NCBI GenBank assembly: GCA_023055505.1 | Contig: JALIRH010000026.1 | Span: 6,649,591-6,713,590 of the forward strand | Reading direction: 5' to 3' | From: Callipepla californica brunnescens | Taxonomy: Eukaryota; Chordata; Aves; Galliformes; Odontophoridae | DNA: 64,000 nt | In this document: in pieces, positions 47,820 through 61,200 of the stretch | How the letters are laid out: each line of letters opens with the position of its first letter | How positions within the stretch are numbered: the first letter of the stretch is position 1 | Position numbers and translations under genes: made by a program | The notes under the pieces: model-generated | What the model saw: the letters and a program-made list of their open reading frames with translations, nothing else | Database searches by the model: none | What the model was told of the DNA's origin: nothing

Positions 47820-48575
47820 TGTGGCTCAACATTCAAAAATACTAATGAAAGGGAGGGGGTAGAGATGGAGGAGAGGAAGGTAGGAGCAGAGAAGCAAAGG
47901 GATTTATGTTTTTGTTTACATCTGGAAATTTTCTTGCTGTCCCAAGGGTAATGGCATTCACAGTGAGGGAAAGAGGGCGGGAGGAAGGCCCACAGGCTCT
48001 TATGGGGGAGGAGAATAAATACTAGGGGGAAGATAGAGAAAGAAAAAGCAGAATGTGAAATACAGCCAAAGGAAAAGGAACACTTTTTAGTCAGTAAAAG
48101 GAAAGAGAAGAGATGCAAGGGCAGAGGAAAGAAGAGATACCCAAATGGTTGTCAGGATTCTTTATTGTCTTTCCCAGAAACACTCTTAGCAGTGCTGGCA
48201 TTAGTGCCTATACAGAAAAAAATAAGCCAGTTGGTAGATCACTGCAAATTGTTCTCCTAAAACTATAGAAGAAAAAAATACCTAAAATTTTCGCTTTTGT
48301 TGATGCAAAGGAATTTATTGATCAAAATTAGGCAATTCTTCCTCCCTTTTAGTATATGATGATGACAGGAGAAGTTGAGTAACTTGCTCCCTTGGGAAAA
48401 TGAAGCTATTTCACAACAAATAAACTCAGATTTTAGTGGCAGACCAGACAGAGGGTTTTTATCTTATTTCCATCATATCTGAAAGAGAGGAGAAGAAGCC
48501 AAGTTAAGTCTCTCTTATTGTTTTCCTTAAATTAAATGAAAGGGAAAGTGGAGGGGAGGGGGGAGAGAGAAGAGC
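47820..48575. other. Purine-rich strand segment
   Basis: For much of this interval the plus strand is strongly purine-biased, with GA/GGGA-rich stretches at about 47845-47905, 47965-48130 and 48540-48576. The last is an almost pure purine run with clustered G tracts. The minus-strand 140-codon frame at 47696-48118 is a by-product: it is Ser/Phe/Leu/Pro-rich because it translates polypyrimidine. Potential triplex or quadruplex former; no gene. Confidence 0.6.
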
Positions 48576-50714
48576 CCACTACTGAGCAACTAGTTTATCT
48601 TTCCCATCATTTCTATGGCAAATGAAAATGTTTCTCAAAGGTAGGTAACCTAATGAAACCTTATGCAGTGGTCAAGGGAATTGCTGCCAAAAGTGGGGGG
48701 AAGTGTGAACAATGGACTGAGTGTTAATGGAAAATATCATTAGGTGTTTTAGTGTAACAAGCAGCTTTTTTTCCCTGATGCATAAATGGTAATTCTGTGG
48801 AACAGACAGTCCTGACAAGTGGTTCATCTTTCCTTTGGCACTATGTCCCTTAAATCATGACAAAACTTAATAGTAAGGGGAGAGGTGTGCTTACTGGGCT
48901 CTTCAATGAAAAACAGTAGCAGCCAGATTCTTCTGTTTGCCTTCAAGTTGGCTATGAATATGTAAAAATGTTGACTATGCATGAAGTATGAGGAGATACT
49001 CATAATGTGGAACTGTCTCTTTTTATTAGCATTTAAATAAAGATAAAGCTACAAAGCATGACCACGTGCAGACACAGTGAACAGGGAGAGAAAATCTTTT
49101 TTAGTTCTTCTTCCTGACATTCGATTTAGTTGATTATAATCTGACCAGATATCAAACCTATAAAGCACTCTCTAAAATTAAAACTCCTAATGGCTTCATT
49201 AATACCATGCACTTACATCAAGCTACAGGCACGTGGCTTTAGCGTACCTTGGCATCTCAAGAGAAGTTAGTTGTCTGGAGAGCAGTCAGACAGTGAGTGT
49301 GCTTCATACCTGCTGGCATTGCTTCTGTATGGGAGCCCTGTGTCTGTGCTCGTCACTTGGAGTCTGGGCAGCTGTCCTCTTTCGTGGTGGTGAGCAGGGC
49401 TTCACTTTGCACGCCGTTTTCAAGGGGGAAGGTGCTGCATGTGTGACAGCAGCAGCCTAAGTTGACAGACTTTGGTCAGCACGAGTAGGCTGCCTGCCAC
49501 CAATTTTGCTTGTATAATCAGTGTTGGGAGCTTCATCTTCAAGAGAACAGTGCTTCTGTGAGCGATGGTGATCATTTGCTCTTCTGGATGAGCAATACCA
49601 ATCAGGGAGTTTCTTTTGACCTACCTGTGCATGCAGGTGGGGACATGAACCCAGACTGGGTCTTGAGAAACAATAACTAAATATGTCTGAGTGCTGACAG
49701 TCCTATTGGTTACTAATAGGATCAGAGTCATCAACCTGTAATTATACTCCTCTGGGCATCTTTGAAGAGGAAAAACAAAAGGAAGTTGAGGTTGAAAGTA
49801 TTTTGGACTGAATTAGAGAAAACAAAAAAGGGTGCTGTCAACATTCAGGCTGGATTTTAGAAAGTAATGTTTTGAATTACCATATCAATGGTGTGATAGC
49901 CACTGGAAAATTGAATTAGTACGCAGGGTATTTGGAAGTCTCCATGGTTTTCAGTGCAGAGATCCACAAGAAAGGAACTGCTGGGATGAAGTGACACTGG
50001 GTCAGCCAACATGTAGCAGGCCCAAGAGCCCAACTGTATCATCTGCCCTGTGGTTTTCCTTTCAAGTGTTTTCAAGTTGACCATCCAGTAATCGATCTGG
50101 GGTGCCAGCTGTACGGAGGCGGAGAGCATCAACATGCTTCAAACACAGCACACACGCAGCGCAGCAGAGTTTGAAAAACAAGGAAAAGGCACAGAATTCA
50201 AACTGAAATTTGAATTGGCAAGTATCCAAATCCAGTTTCATTTTCTCAGTGTGAGATGCACTGGCTGGACAATGAGCTCGTTGCAAGCAGTCACGATCAA
50301 CATTGCCCCATTTTGCATTTATTAGTAGCTAAGAATCAAGTCTTCTGGGGTTAGATGGGTCGTGGGCATACTCTCCATTCTTAGATAAACAGAGTGCTCT
50401 TTTAGGCCAGTATCACGCTGACAAAGACCCCTCAAGGACTGTAAGCAATTTTAATTATGTCTCTTGCTGTATTTAATTGTCTCGCTTGCTACCACTGACA
50501 AGTAGGGAGATTTTTATATATAATTGTCTCTTGATTGAGCACTCAGGGTGTGGTGTCTGTGTTTGTGTGTGTATTTGCAGAAGCTAATTATGTATAGGCC
50601 TCCCAGATTTCTGTGCCTAGCAACAGATGTTTTTGGGAACATACTTTCTATGGTAGACAAAGAACAAACTGGGGACAGCGTGCGTAAGTTGGATGTATAA
50701 AGTCCATCAGATAA
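48576..50714. other. Unique DNA, no gene seen
   Basis: Ordinary sequence. A small inverted repeat (TCCTATT/AATAGGA, 49701-49721) and a GTGT-rich run near 50550-50574 are the only structures noticed. Confidence 0.6.
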
Positions 50715-51130
50715 GTGAGATTGTATTTAAGGATGCTGATGGATAGGGCAAATGTCATTATGAAACAAAATTCTTATCATCTGTGAGAGGTCTTGGTAAT
50801 CAGGAAGTTCCTGTTAAGTACAGAAAGGGAAATGTTAAACTTGTTTCCAAAAAGAGGCATCAAAGAGCATCTGGCAAACTATGCCAGTTGGCCAATCTGC
50901 TTTGATAATTATGGAATGCATTCTCATGGACGCTGAAGGAAAAGAAGGTGACTATGAAGAGCCAATGCAAATTCTGAAGGACAAATTGTGGGTGATCAAA
51001 GCATTAATGCCTTCTGTAATAAAATGACTAGCTCTGAGAATAAGGAGAAAGGTGTATTTATTGTAGCAAAGCTTTTGACACCGTTTGGAATAGCATCCCC
51101 TGATCAAGTTGGGGAAATGCAGATTTAAAC
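50715..51130 (+). mobile_element. CR1 LINE fragment, N-terminal RT region of ORF2
   Basis: A decayed sense-strand CR1 ORF2 piece. In order it shows 'tcatctgtgagaggtcttgg' (about 50777), a frame resembling GNVxxxFKKG at about 50830-50860, 'ctggcaaactatgccagtt' (the NYRPVS region), 'ggaatgcattctcatggacg' (MExILLD-like) and 'gcaaagcttttgacaccgtt' (about 51066). The last is the SKAFDTVSH motif of the first catalytic aspartate region. Frameshifts and stops are frequent. It corresponds to sequence upstream of the part kept in the 3400-3765 copy, so the two are independent insertions. Confidence 0.8.
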
Positions 51131-54100
51131 GGACAGATTTTATGAGATAAATAAATTAAAAAAAAAAAAAAACAAAAAAAACAAAAGAACAGTGAAAAAC
51201 AGTCAAGAGCAAGTGGATATACAGCCCAGAGTAGGTTGGCAAGTTCTGCAGGCAGTGCAAATACCTGTTGTGTATAAACATCTGGATATCTATTTTTCTT
51301 GCTATTTTCTAAATGAACTTCCTTTTCCATTCCAAGCCTCTACTCCTCCTGCCAAGGCTTCAGAGGCCAGCCACATGACAGGCTGTTGGCAGCCATGATA
51401 CCAGCAGCAAAGATCTGGGGAAGGGAAAACCATTTACTCATCAGAATTCTTCACCTCAGAGATGAGGAGTTTAGATGCTTACACATGCAGATGTGTATGC
51501 ATTCACCTGGGGTCATTTTCTTTTTTGGCTTTAGCATTTGCTGCTCTTGTATGTTGTGCCCATATGTCCATCTCAGGCGTACACATTTAATAAAACTCTT
51601 TGTAGGAGTGTTCTTGCCTTCAAGCCTTCGGTAACTTAAAAACCTTTTCAGTGAAATGTAGTGAGGTACAATGATGTTGCAGTATTTCACGTCCTTTTAA
51701 TTCCTCAGATATTAATCTTTCCAACACTTTCCTCGTGCTCACTCTCATTTTCCCAATTTGTTGTTGAAAATTTGCTAAAAGCGCAGTTTATTTCTATGAC
51801 CTGTAATAGAGTTTGCCATTTCTCTTTTGATTTAGAGAGAAGGAAAAAAAAAAAAAGTAAAATAAATGTAACTTCGTTTTAAAAAGAAAAGCAAATGCAC
51901 CAGCATGCTTTAATGAGAGCTATTAAAATAATTAATCCCTATCCTATGATGACTGAAGAAGAAAGTAAGTAATGAAAGTGAAACATCTCACAACTAGCTT
52001 ATAAAATGAACAACCAGCATAAAAATTGAGTAAGTCAAAAGTTTAAACCAGAATGTGACTAAATTTCAGGATAGTGTATCAGGAAGTTTATTTGGTTTAC
52101 TCAAAGTTTACTTGAACTAATGATGTGTCTCTGAAATGTGTCTGAGTGTTATGTGCAGACCACAGGCTTCCCAAAAGGTATTGCTGTATTTGATGTCAGG
52201 ACAAACACGGGTCACACTTGCCCTAAGGCAGTCACAGCAGCTGTAACAATCAAGTGGAATAAGATAAAGTACCTGCATTGGTGCTTTGATTAGATCTCCC
52301 TGCTTATTTTGTTATGGCCCACTGGATGGCTCTGTGAGAGAACGATGGGCAGGGCAAGCACAGCTCAAGTGCTAGCAGTTCCACAAGCCACAGCCTCACT
52401 GATGCTTCCAGTAAGCCTTTTGTTGTCATTGTAGTGCATATCTTCTGGAGTAATTGTCATGCTTTTGGCTTAAAACAGAATCAAGCAAGAAAGATATTCT
52501 TCTGTCGATGCAAAAAGTTCAATATTACTAATGTCAGAGATGTCACTTTACTGTAGTGTGTTGTTTGAGAGCTGTTACAGGCTTCAATATTGTAATGAAA
52601 GTGTTCTAATCTTGGTTTATATGTGCTGAGAAAACATTTCTGGTAATGCAGTATGAAATTTCAAAGCTTTTACTGATCAGATGGATATCATATCTTTACA
52701 AAATTAAATATTTAAACTTAAATATTATCACTATTTATTAATTACTTTATAAAACAGTTACTTTAGAGATTGCCACATCTCTTGTATTCCATCTGGTGCT
52801 GCAGAAGCTCCTATTCAAGATCATCTTTGTACCGTCAGCTAGGAAAAAGGTTTGAGGTGTGCTCAGGCTGTAATCAGCCCCAAACAATCCATGGGCCCAG
52901 GATGTCCATCCTGTAACTGCATTTCCCCCTCCCGGATATATTTATGCACAGCACTGTGTTCTGTGTATTGCAGAAAAGTTCAAATGGACTGTGTAGAAAA
53001 CTCTGTGTGTGCAGTTTCCCCAGCAATTATTATGTGAAGAAGTACAGGATCAGGCCAAATAGTATTGCAAGGATTGCAACCCAAAATTCTTGAGTGGCTG
53101 AGACCCAAACCTTGACAGCCTGCAAGTGTTCTTGTAACTTAGCCAAATTCTAAAGCAAGAAAACTTAAGCTAATCTTCGAGAAGCCGTACTACTAAAGGT
53201 AATATTTTTGTGAGTTAAAAAACTCTAGCACTGCCACGCTGTGTAAATACTACTTCAAATTCTCATTCCCAAAGATTGTATTCAGATAATAATTCACATA
53301 GCTGTGCAGTCTTGCCCTGCTTACTTGGGGTTTTCTTTTGAAGTTTTGGAAAGCGCTGATGAGTATGCTTCAATGATTTTTTCCTTGCCCTGCCTGGGGC
53401 AGCAAACAAATTGCGGCAGGTTTAATCGGAGCTAAACCTTGTCTGCAGGCTACAAAACTGAACATGCCGGACAAGTTACAGCAGTGTTAAGGCCTGTTCT
53501 TTCAGCTGTTCCAGGGTGTGGTGTCTGGGGAGGGGGAGAGTGTCTATATACATACTTGCACGGGCTGTATAGAGTATCCCTGGTGTGTAGGAGGCCGACA
53601 GTCATCCTGTGGCTGCTTGTCTATGTGACCTTGCTCCCAGGGAGATTTGCTTCTGGGGATGCTCTGTTTAGCAAGATACAGCAGATACCAAAGGGATGGG
53701 CAGTGGGAGCTCAGCACTAGGCTGTGGTTGAGCTGGATTGCAAATAGTGGACTGTGAGTAATCCAAAGATTTCCAAGTGTCATAAAAGGCAAACGCTCCC
53801 TGGTCTTTAGTGCCTGTTGCTCAGCTGCTTGGCAGAAAGCCGGGGAATCTTAGATCACGGTTTGCCAGGTAAAACGAGAAGCTCCATTTAATTGAAATTG
53901 ACATGCCTCTCTCAAAGTGCGGTGCTTTCCCTATTGTTTACATTCAGACTAATCCTGTGGCAACGTCGGCTCTAGGGAAGGTAGGTACCACTGCTCTGAC
54001 ATGTACGTTTCATTTGTTTATGCTGGATCTGCGACTGTGCCTGAGCTTTTTACCAGTGGCTGCAGAAGATAAGAATAGCTTTAGGAAAGAGTCAGCATGT

Positions 54101-55088
54101 GGATGAAAGAGTGGAATATGTTCTTTCCATAACTGTATTCCTGACTCATTATTCAAAGCAGAAAGAATTCTCGTGTGGCTTTCTGTTTCTTATGTGGTTG
54201 ACATACCACTCCCACCTTCCAGAAGTCTCAACAGCTCAAACACATAATTTTCTGAAGTATAGGCTGTAAAATTAAAGGTTAGATTTCAGTCCCACAAGTG
54301 AACCGAGTTACCTGGCAGTTTGAGAGGAATGTGTGTGTGCACATTTGTTCAGAAATTAGACACAGGAAAACTCACCTTAAAAGAGCCTGACAGTAAAGTT
54401 CAGTTTTAAACTCATTAACAGCAGAGATTTTGGAATCTGATCCTCTAATCCGTAATTCCACCTGCCATCCCATAGAACACTGTATAGGGGATCCACCAGT
54501 GCCCAAAGGGGGCTGCCCAGTTAAGGTAGTAGAGGGATGAAGTAAATATCAACCCCCTAAAACTTAGAGTTTCTTGCCCTTTATACCCGTTAATGTTTTA
54601 TCAGCAAACGTTGAATTTGTTGAGTATCCAGGGCAGAGTGCTGGTGTGCTAAAACAAAACATTTTATTTACCAAGGTGATTTTTTCGTGCAGTACTCTAG
54701 AAAATGTTCATTATCCCTGTTGCCTTGTCAGTAGGATACCTAGCAGATTTGATTTTCACGTTCCCATGAGTTTTATTCACATTCTGTGGCTGAGGAGATG
54801 AGGCACAAGGGTTCTGATGGTTCAAGGTGCCACGCATGGACATTGACTACGGTGGATAGTTTTTGCTTTTTAAATGCTAACAGGCTTTTGATAACCTGAA
54901 GTTACACCAGAAAAAGTATGAGGGCTCAAGGAACAGAGTCTGAGAGCTACATCTAGCAAATAGAAGTTCCTTTTTTGGGGAATGTGTACAGGGGATGTGC
55001 GCAAGGAATGGGTCCTGCATCAAAATGTGGCCCTTCAAAGAGATCAAAAGCCTGCTGCCATGTTATGGTGACCCATTTGTGTCCACAG
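51131..55088. other. Unique DNA, no gene seen
   Basis: An A-rich run at 51158-51186 follows the CR1 fragment; CR1 itself lacks a poly(A) tail, so this is probably unrelated. Another poly(A) lies at about 51845-51856. Remaining sequence has no recognised gene or RNA. Confidence 0.6.
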
Positions 55089-55218
55089 TACCTCTGGGGA
55101 TCCTCCAGCTGCGAGGAGCTCTGACTGCGAGCAGCGAGCAAGAAGGATGGCCCTGCCACCTCCTGTGTGGAGCAGCTGGGCAGATGGGGAACCATGTGCT
55201 GAAACTGCAGTACAAAGA
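55089..55218 (+). other. Candidate 130-nt exon in a GC-rich pocket (low confidence)
   Basis: Preceded by TTTGTGTCCACAG (AG at 55087-55088) and followed by GTGAGC (55219-55224). The plus frame (54995-55222) is open throughout, and across this pocket most codons end in G or C (for example LGILQLRGALTASSEQEGW). The minus strand is also open for 103 codons (54953-55264), so the signal may reflect GC-rich, stop-poor composition. No family is recognised on either strand. Confidence 0.15.
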
Positions 55219-58200
55219 GTGAGCTGTTCTGATCTAAGCAGGAGTTAAAGCGGTCTGACCCCATGCTACTGTGTGGGATTTGTCTTTAAGATTTTCTGAG
55301 CAGCAGCCTGGTGGTTTGCTGCTGGTAAGTTGTTGGCTGTTATTCCTAGGTTGGTGCGTGTCATTTTAGTGGAACGTCTGTACTTCTTCAGTGATGTTTT
55401 AATAGTTTATTATTATTTTAAAACAAAACAAACAAACAAAAACCCCTGAAATAATCCAATACATAGAACAGAGGGACTTCTGGGAAAGAAGGAAAAAAAA
55501 AAGCTAGCAGAGAGGAGGAGCCCTGACAGCCCACACCAACCGGGGAATCTGCAAGGCTGCTTCAAAGGCCTCTTCAAAGGGCCGTTTTGCTGATTCCTAC
55601 ATTAGTCCTGTTGTGCTGCAGAGAGGATGGAGTGAGAAGCTTGACTGGGTTGGAAAGGGGCACGTACTGATGTTTAAGGCCATTTGTATATCCCGTCTCT
55701 TCAAGTAGCTTGTTAATGAGGCTGAACTGGAAATAAAGTAGAAGTACAGGGGCAGTGTAGACCTGAGGTCAAAACAAGTAAGCTGTACTAACTGAAGATT
55801 AGAACCTCGCTACTCTGTTTGACATCAGAGGTCATGGCAGCTTGAGATTGTCCTGAAAACCAGACTTACTGCACCCCATAATGACAGCAAGATTAGAGAG
55901 ACCATGGCTCTGGCTGAAGCCTGCTTGCCTCAGCAACCCAGCCTATGTGTGAGCTCGAGGAGAGTGCAGTGGACAAGCTTACGCTGGAGTCTGAAGCTGC
56001 CTGAACAGAATAGGCAGTGGAAAGGCAAATGGTGCTAACGAGCACATTCTTTAACGAAGCAGAGGCATAACCAGCAGATGTTACAGGCAGTTCTGTACTG
56101 CATACTTTGCTTTTCTTCTCATTGCAGGGGATTTGCTTCAAAGTTACAAGAGTTAAGTTTCATGAAGACCTTGTGGCCACGATTTCTCTCATGGTCTTTT
56201 CTTGCAAGGTGTCCTTGACCTGATTCTCTGTCAGGCTGTCACTGTGCTACAGCTGATGAGACTAGATTTCAGTGCTCCTCTGCTTTTTACTCATTTTCTG
56301 CTGAGGAAAGTTGTGAAGCATCTTTTTGAAAGGTGAAAATGGTTTATTAATGAAGGAATAATACATGTATGTGCAGACTGGAGTTATATATCCAGAAATG
56401 TTGGTGCATCTGTAGATTTATTTTTGCCTGTAAGGCTTTTATTAATCTGTTTGTTTTAATATTAGACAGAAGTAAGAAAGTAGGTGATGGTAGAAGCAAA
56501 ACTTAAACCCACATAAATATCTTTTTAAAGAGATTTCTGGGCAGTGAATAAACATTTCTGACTTAAGGTGGATTTAATTAAAATGTGAATTACAATTGCT
56601 TTCCAAATGATGTTTAAAATAGGAGCATCTATTGATTTTTTGATTTTTTTTTAATGCACGGAACATCTTACATACATACAATATAATAAATGTATAACAT
56701 CCATCAAGTAAGATGTTTGATCTCTGAAAGCAGTTGTTATATTTAACATTAATGGGTACTAGGAATATTGCCCAGATGTATTTGTAATTTAGAAGGCAGA
56801 TAAGCTGTGTTATATATACACATGTATTTCCATATTTAAAACTAAGTTTATGTTCTTGAAAGCATGTATTGATTATTACAGTTCCCTGGCCAATAATGAA
56901 AAACAGCTTTGGAACATTTATAAAAAAAAAAAAAAGAAAAAGTAAAAAACCCCAAGCTGTTCTGTTCATTACTTTTAGAAGAGCTTTGTGTAGGCAAAGA
57001 GGGTTACTGTCACGGATATTTGTTAGTGGTGATGGGTTGCCTTTAAGTGAGTAATGCTAAGGAACTGGTGCATTTCTGCGGGTAGAATTCAATATTAATC
57101 TGAGAAAAAATATGTATTTAAGTTGCATAGAACGGGATATTTCATGAAGACTTCTAAATGAAGGTAATGGATTACGTCATTCCTTTACTCAATCATTTTC
57201 TCCCTTTGGTTTCCGCTGCTCGTTTAGAGAAAGCTATTATTTGAGATCTTCTAACCTGTTGTTACTTAGCTGCTCTAGGTTCTCCTCTTAAGGTCAGTTA
57301 ACAGGCATATTAGCTAGATTACTAAACCATCTCCATTTGGTCATTATAGCTAGGTTTTGGGTAGATGAAACTGTAAACATGAATCTGTGTAGGGTTTTTG
57401 CATATAGAGAAGTTGTCAACTGACATAAATCATCAGAGCTCTTTTAAAGTCAGTAGAACTATGCCAGCTTGCACTAGCTAAATAATTAGTCAGTGAAGCA
57501 TGTAGAACATTTCTGAAAAAGCAACTTTACCTGTCCTTGTGTTACTATCACATAAAAACCTATCAAAATGTGAAAAATGTTGCCAGTTGGCAACTCCATT
57601 TCTCTCTCTCCATCTATCTGTGTGACTCTCGAAGTCTTAGAGTATTACATTGCAGAATGGATATTGCAGTGGCCCAATTTAAATTCAGAACAAGGAAATA
57701 TTTTGAATTCTGGAGCTGCTCTTGGTCATGTGAGACAGTTGCAACAAGTGATGTCTCTACGTCTCTTTAACATTTCAGTGTGTACCCTGTTCACAGCTGT
57801 TGCAAGGTACAAAATGCATTGCATCCAGACTCTGCCACCTGTTGCAGGCAATTTAGAATACAGCAAATTAATGGAAATACAAGAACACCTTTTACCTACT
57901 TGCAGAGATATTACTTGCATTTCATTTAACAGTCACTCACAGCCTTTCCTTCACGTCTCTGTTTTCAAAGATAAACTCTTAGTTTTGTAGCAGTGGGAGT
58001 AAGTAAATTGAAGAATTGCTTTTTTTTCTTTTGTTTTTTTTTTATCCTACACACCTTTTCCTCAGCCCTCTGTCCCTTTTTGCTTCCACAGCTGCATAAA
58101 GCCCAGCCCCATCTAAACCATTTTGCTTTTAAACTAGAAGTGAGCTCTGGCAACATTCAGGTCCTGTCCCCACTCTCTCCTGGGGAGGGCAGGGGTGCTG

Positions 58201-61200
58201 GCACTGCCTGCTGCCTTCTTTCCTTTCAGCTCTGCTCAGCTAGCTGGAGACGAACAGATCTGTGCACTCAGAGACGGTGGGTGCAAACTGCTGACCTACA
58301 GGGAAAGATGTTCACCTGAACACAGTTCCATCTCCTGAAATCCTCCCTGTCCCTGAAGGTTTGCTGAGTCCTGGCTGGTGTTTTCAGGGAGGCCAGAATG
58401 TCCTGGCTCAACTTTTTTTTTTTTTTTTTTTTTTAATGAGTCTGTTGCCACTGCAGTTGTCAAGCCTCTTTAACATGCAGTTACTTTTAAATCGCTGTAC
58501 GTATCTTTCTTATTATTACTCTGAAATCTTCCAAGTTGTAGCTCAAGTGAGAGTGCTGGCAGGTGGGCATTAAAGGCCACTGGCTAAAGCTGGATATCCC
58601 TTCATCCTGTTGCAGTAGGGCTGCAGGGCCTTGCTTTGCTCTCCATTGATGAGAGGATTATTAAAGTGTGCAAGTATCCCTATCCTTTTGTCAATGAAGA
58701 TTATAGCTTGCAGATCTCCTCCAGTTATTTTATTCTTTTTTTTGCCCTTGCCACGTAGTCTGGATCTAAATCTCAGTGCATCTCTAGCATGCTACCATGA
58801 GAATCAGGTTTCTGTGTTCCGTTCTGAGGGCTGCAACTTTTGTTCACATGCATCTCTTTGCTTGCCTCGATTAATGAAATCCTTTTTTTGCCCTGACCTC
58901 CTTGATTTCGTTCTCATGATTTTTGGAGTTACAGACTGCTGAAATAATCCTTTCTGATTCTCACAGTTGGATGTGATGGTGATGGCAGTTGGAAAAAGTT
59001 GCTGTACACCTGTCTGACAGAAAGCTGCCTCATATATATGGGAAGAAAATGCTTTTGTTTATCTCCTTGTCCCACAAGCTTTGTGAAAGGCTTGGGAGGG
59101 AGACAAAGGGCACTGAAATGATTTCCGCTCCTCTCTCTAGCTTCCTTCCACTCTTTTCGAGGCTGTGTTACAGCTGACGCTAAGATCTAATCTGCAGAAG
59201 CCCCTCTGGGCTTAGGAATTGCTTATAACTCAGAACTCAGGTCAGTGGCTTGCCTTCATGCATTACAGGTGTTTGAATGGGAGTTAACCGTATGGTAGAG
59301 ACACTCACTAACTTCCCAGAGAGATCAGTCCTTTCTGGGTAGGAAAGAAGTAGCTTGGTCTTCAAGGACTGCTGTGTTTGGTGGCTTCCTGTACATCAGG
59401 TTGTTTACTGCAAAAAGCTGTGGTGAATTGGAAGGGAGACGTGCAAAACTCATTTAGGAGAGTCACTAGATATCCATGTGATGATGGCGATTTTAATATT
59501 TACCTGGGTTGTGTGGATTTGAAATAGAAACCTACAAAAGAAACTTTGGGTCTTCTCCTCTTCAAGAGCTAACATTATAATTTCAGGAGTGAGGGAGTTG
59601 GTTGTTTTTTATTTTTTTTATTTTGGAAGATAAATCCACTTATTCAGAGTTTGACCTTTCTGCAGTTTGTGCCACCCCAATCGTTTATACAGTGAGTGCG
59701 AATAGATTGTTGTCTTTGGTGACATTTTTCTCTAAGTTATGTTCAGCATTCTAGATGATTAAAAAAAAAACAACATCCTAAATGAACCAGAATCCTCCAA
59801 CTCTACACGCTAAAAGCACAAAAACAAACAAACCCAACACCTAGAAATAGATCTCTAATGCTAAATCTAAATAAAAAACTAAATAACTCTACATTATAAA
59901 AGTAATTCTGTCAAGATTCATAGTTTTCACACTGCTTTGCACTCCAGTTCAAGTTGAGCTGTACTTGACTTTGTCATGAAAAGAATTTCTGGTCTCAAAA
60001 GTCATCCCTTTACTTTAGGTTGTGTATAATTTCTTGTTCTCCACAAAAACGAAAGCTGTCTGTGCTCATGCTGTTAAATCTATGATGCAGTAATGTTACC
60101 GTTGACATGTAAACAGTTGATATTTCACAGAGTGTATGTGTGGGAGCTTTTCCTGTAGATTCTGATTCATAAAGTGGCTTGCTAGCACTTCCTGTAGCTC
60201 AGACATCCTTGCATTAATGCTGTGCATCTTAATAGGAAGCCTAAACCAAGCTTGGGTAAGGATTTTGCAGCAGCTCAACCACAGATAACAGCACTGCTCA
60301 GAAATCCTGCAGGACAGTGAGGTTTGATGCACGTCCTCCCAAACTCTGCACGCTCTCAGCTCCAGTGTGATGTACCACTCCGCTTTGGTTTAATGCTCAG
60401 AACAGTTTGCAGCTTCCACAGCCCCCTTAGCAAATCACTGTCAATGCACAGGACTGCTTTAAAGTCTCAGTAATAGGTCAGTGTAAGCATGAGAATGCAG
60501 TCAGGTTATCTTCAAGTTCCTTTGTGATCCTACAAAGGGATTATGATTGTTTAGTAATGTGTGGTGATGCATTCTTGTAGATGGCACATTTCAACTTGGT
60601 GTGTATTTATGCGTGACGCTAACTTCAAACACAATTATGACATGATACCCACTTGCTGAACTCTTATTTAAGATTAGTAGACTTAGGTTCTCAGTACTGA
60701 GTTGCGTGATGAATTTCTTGATGGTGAACCCTGTGATTCTTTGCTTTGCTAAGGAATTGTTCTGTTACCAGGAGAGGCAAGTGTCAATGGCAAAGGAAAG
60801 ATTTGGTGAATTAGGGTCTGAAGCCTGTGGAAGGAATACTGTAATTTGACACAAACATGGCATAAAGCCACTGGCCTGAGGGCTGGATTACCTACACCAC
60901 TCACCTGAGCTATGGGATACAGGGCACATTAATGAAGATGTCCTAGCATCCCAGAGATATGGGATACAAGGGGTGGAAGCTGAACCTGAAGCTGCTTGAG
61001 GGCACATCTTCCAACTGTGCTGACAGGATATCAGTGATGAACCAAGGTAGAAATTATGTGCACTAGTGTTCCCCAAATTTTGAACTGGTAGACTGTTGTC
61101 AGCCCTTCATGGATACCACACAGAGCTGTCGAACTTTTAACTGTTATAGTTGCATAGGTTTTGTAGATACCAAGCACATGATGCAGCCTTGCAGATTACA

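Noticed and set aside
47696..48118. 140-codon minus-strand frame
   Set aside because: Stop-free because it translates a polypyrimidine strand; Ser/Phe/Leu/Pro composition and no domain.
58230..58276. Exon after the CTTCTTTCCTTTCAG acceptor
   Set aside because: The only nearby donor is weak (ACG|GTGGGT), the length is not a multiple of three and no family is recognisable.
60911..60975. Two copies of TATGGGATACA(A)GGG about 48 bp apart
   Set aside because: Short, only two copies, no further structure; likely coincidence.
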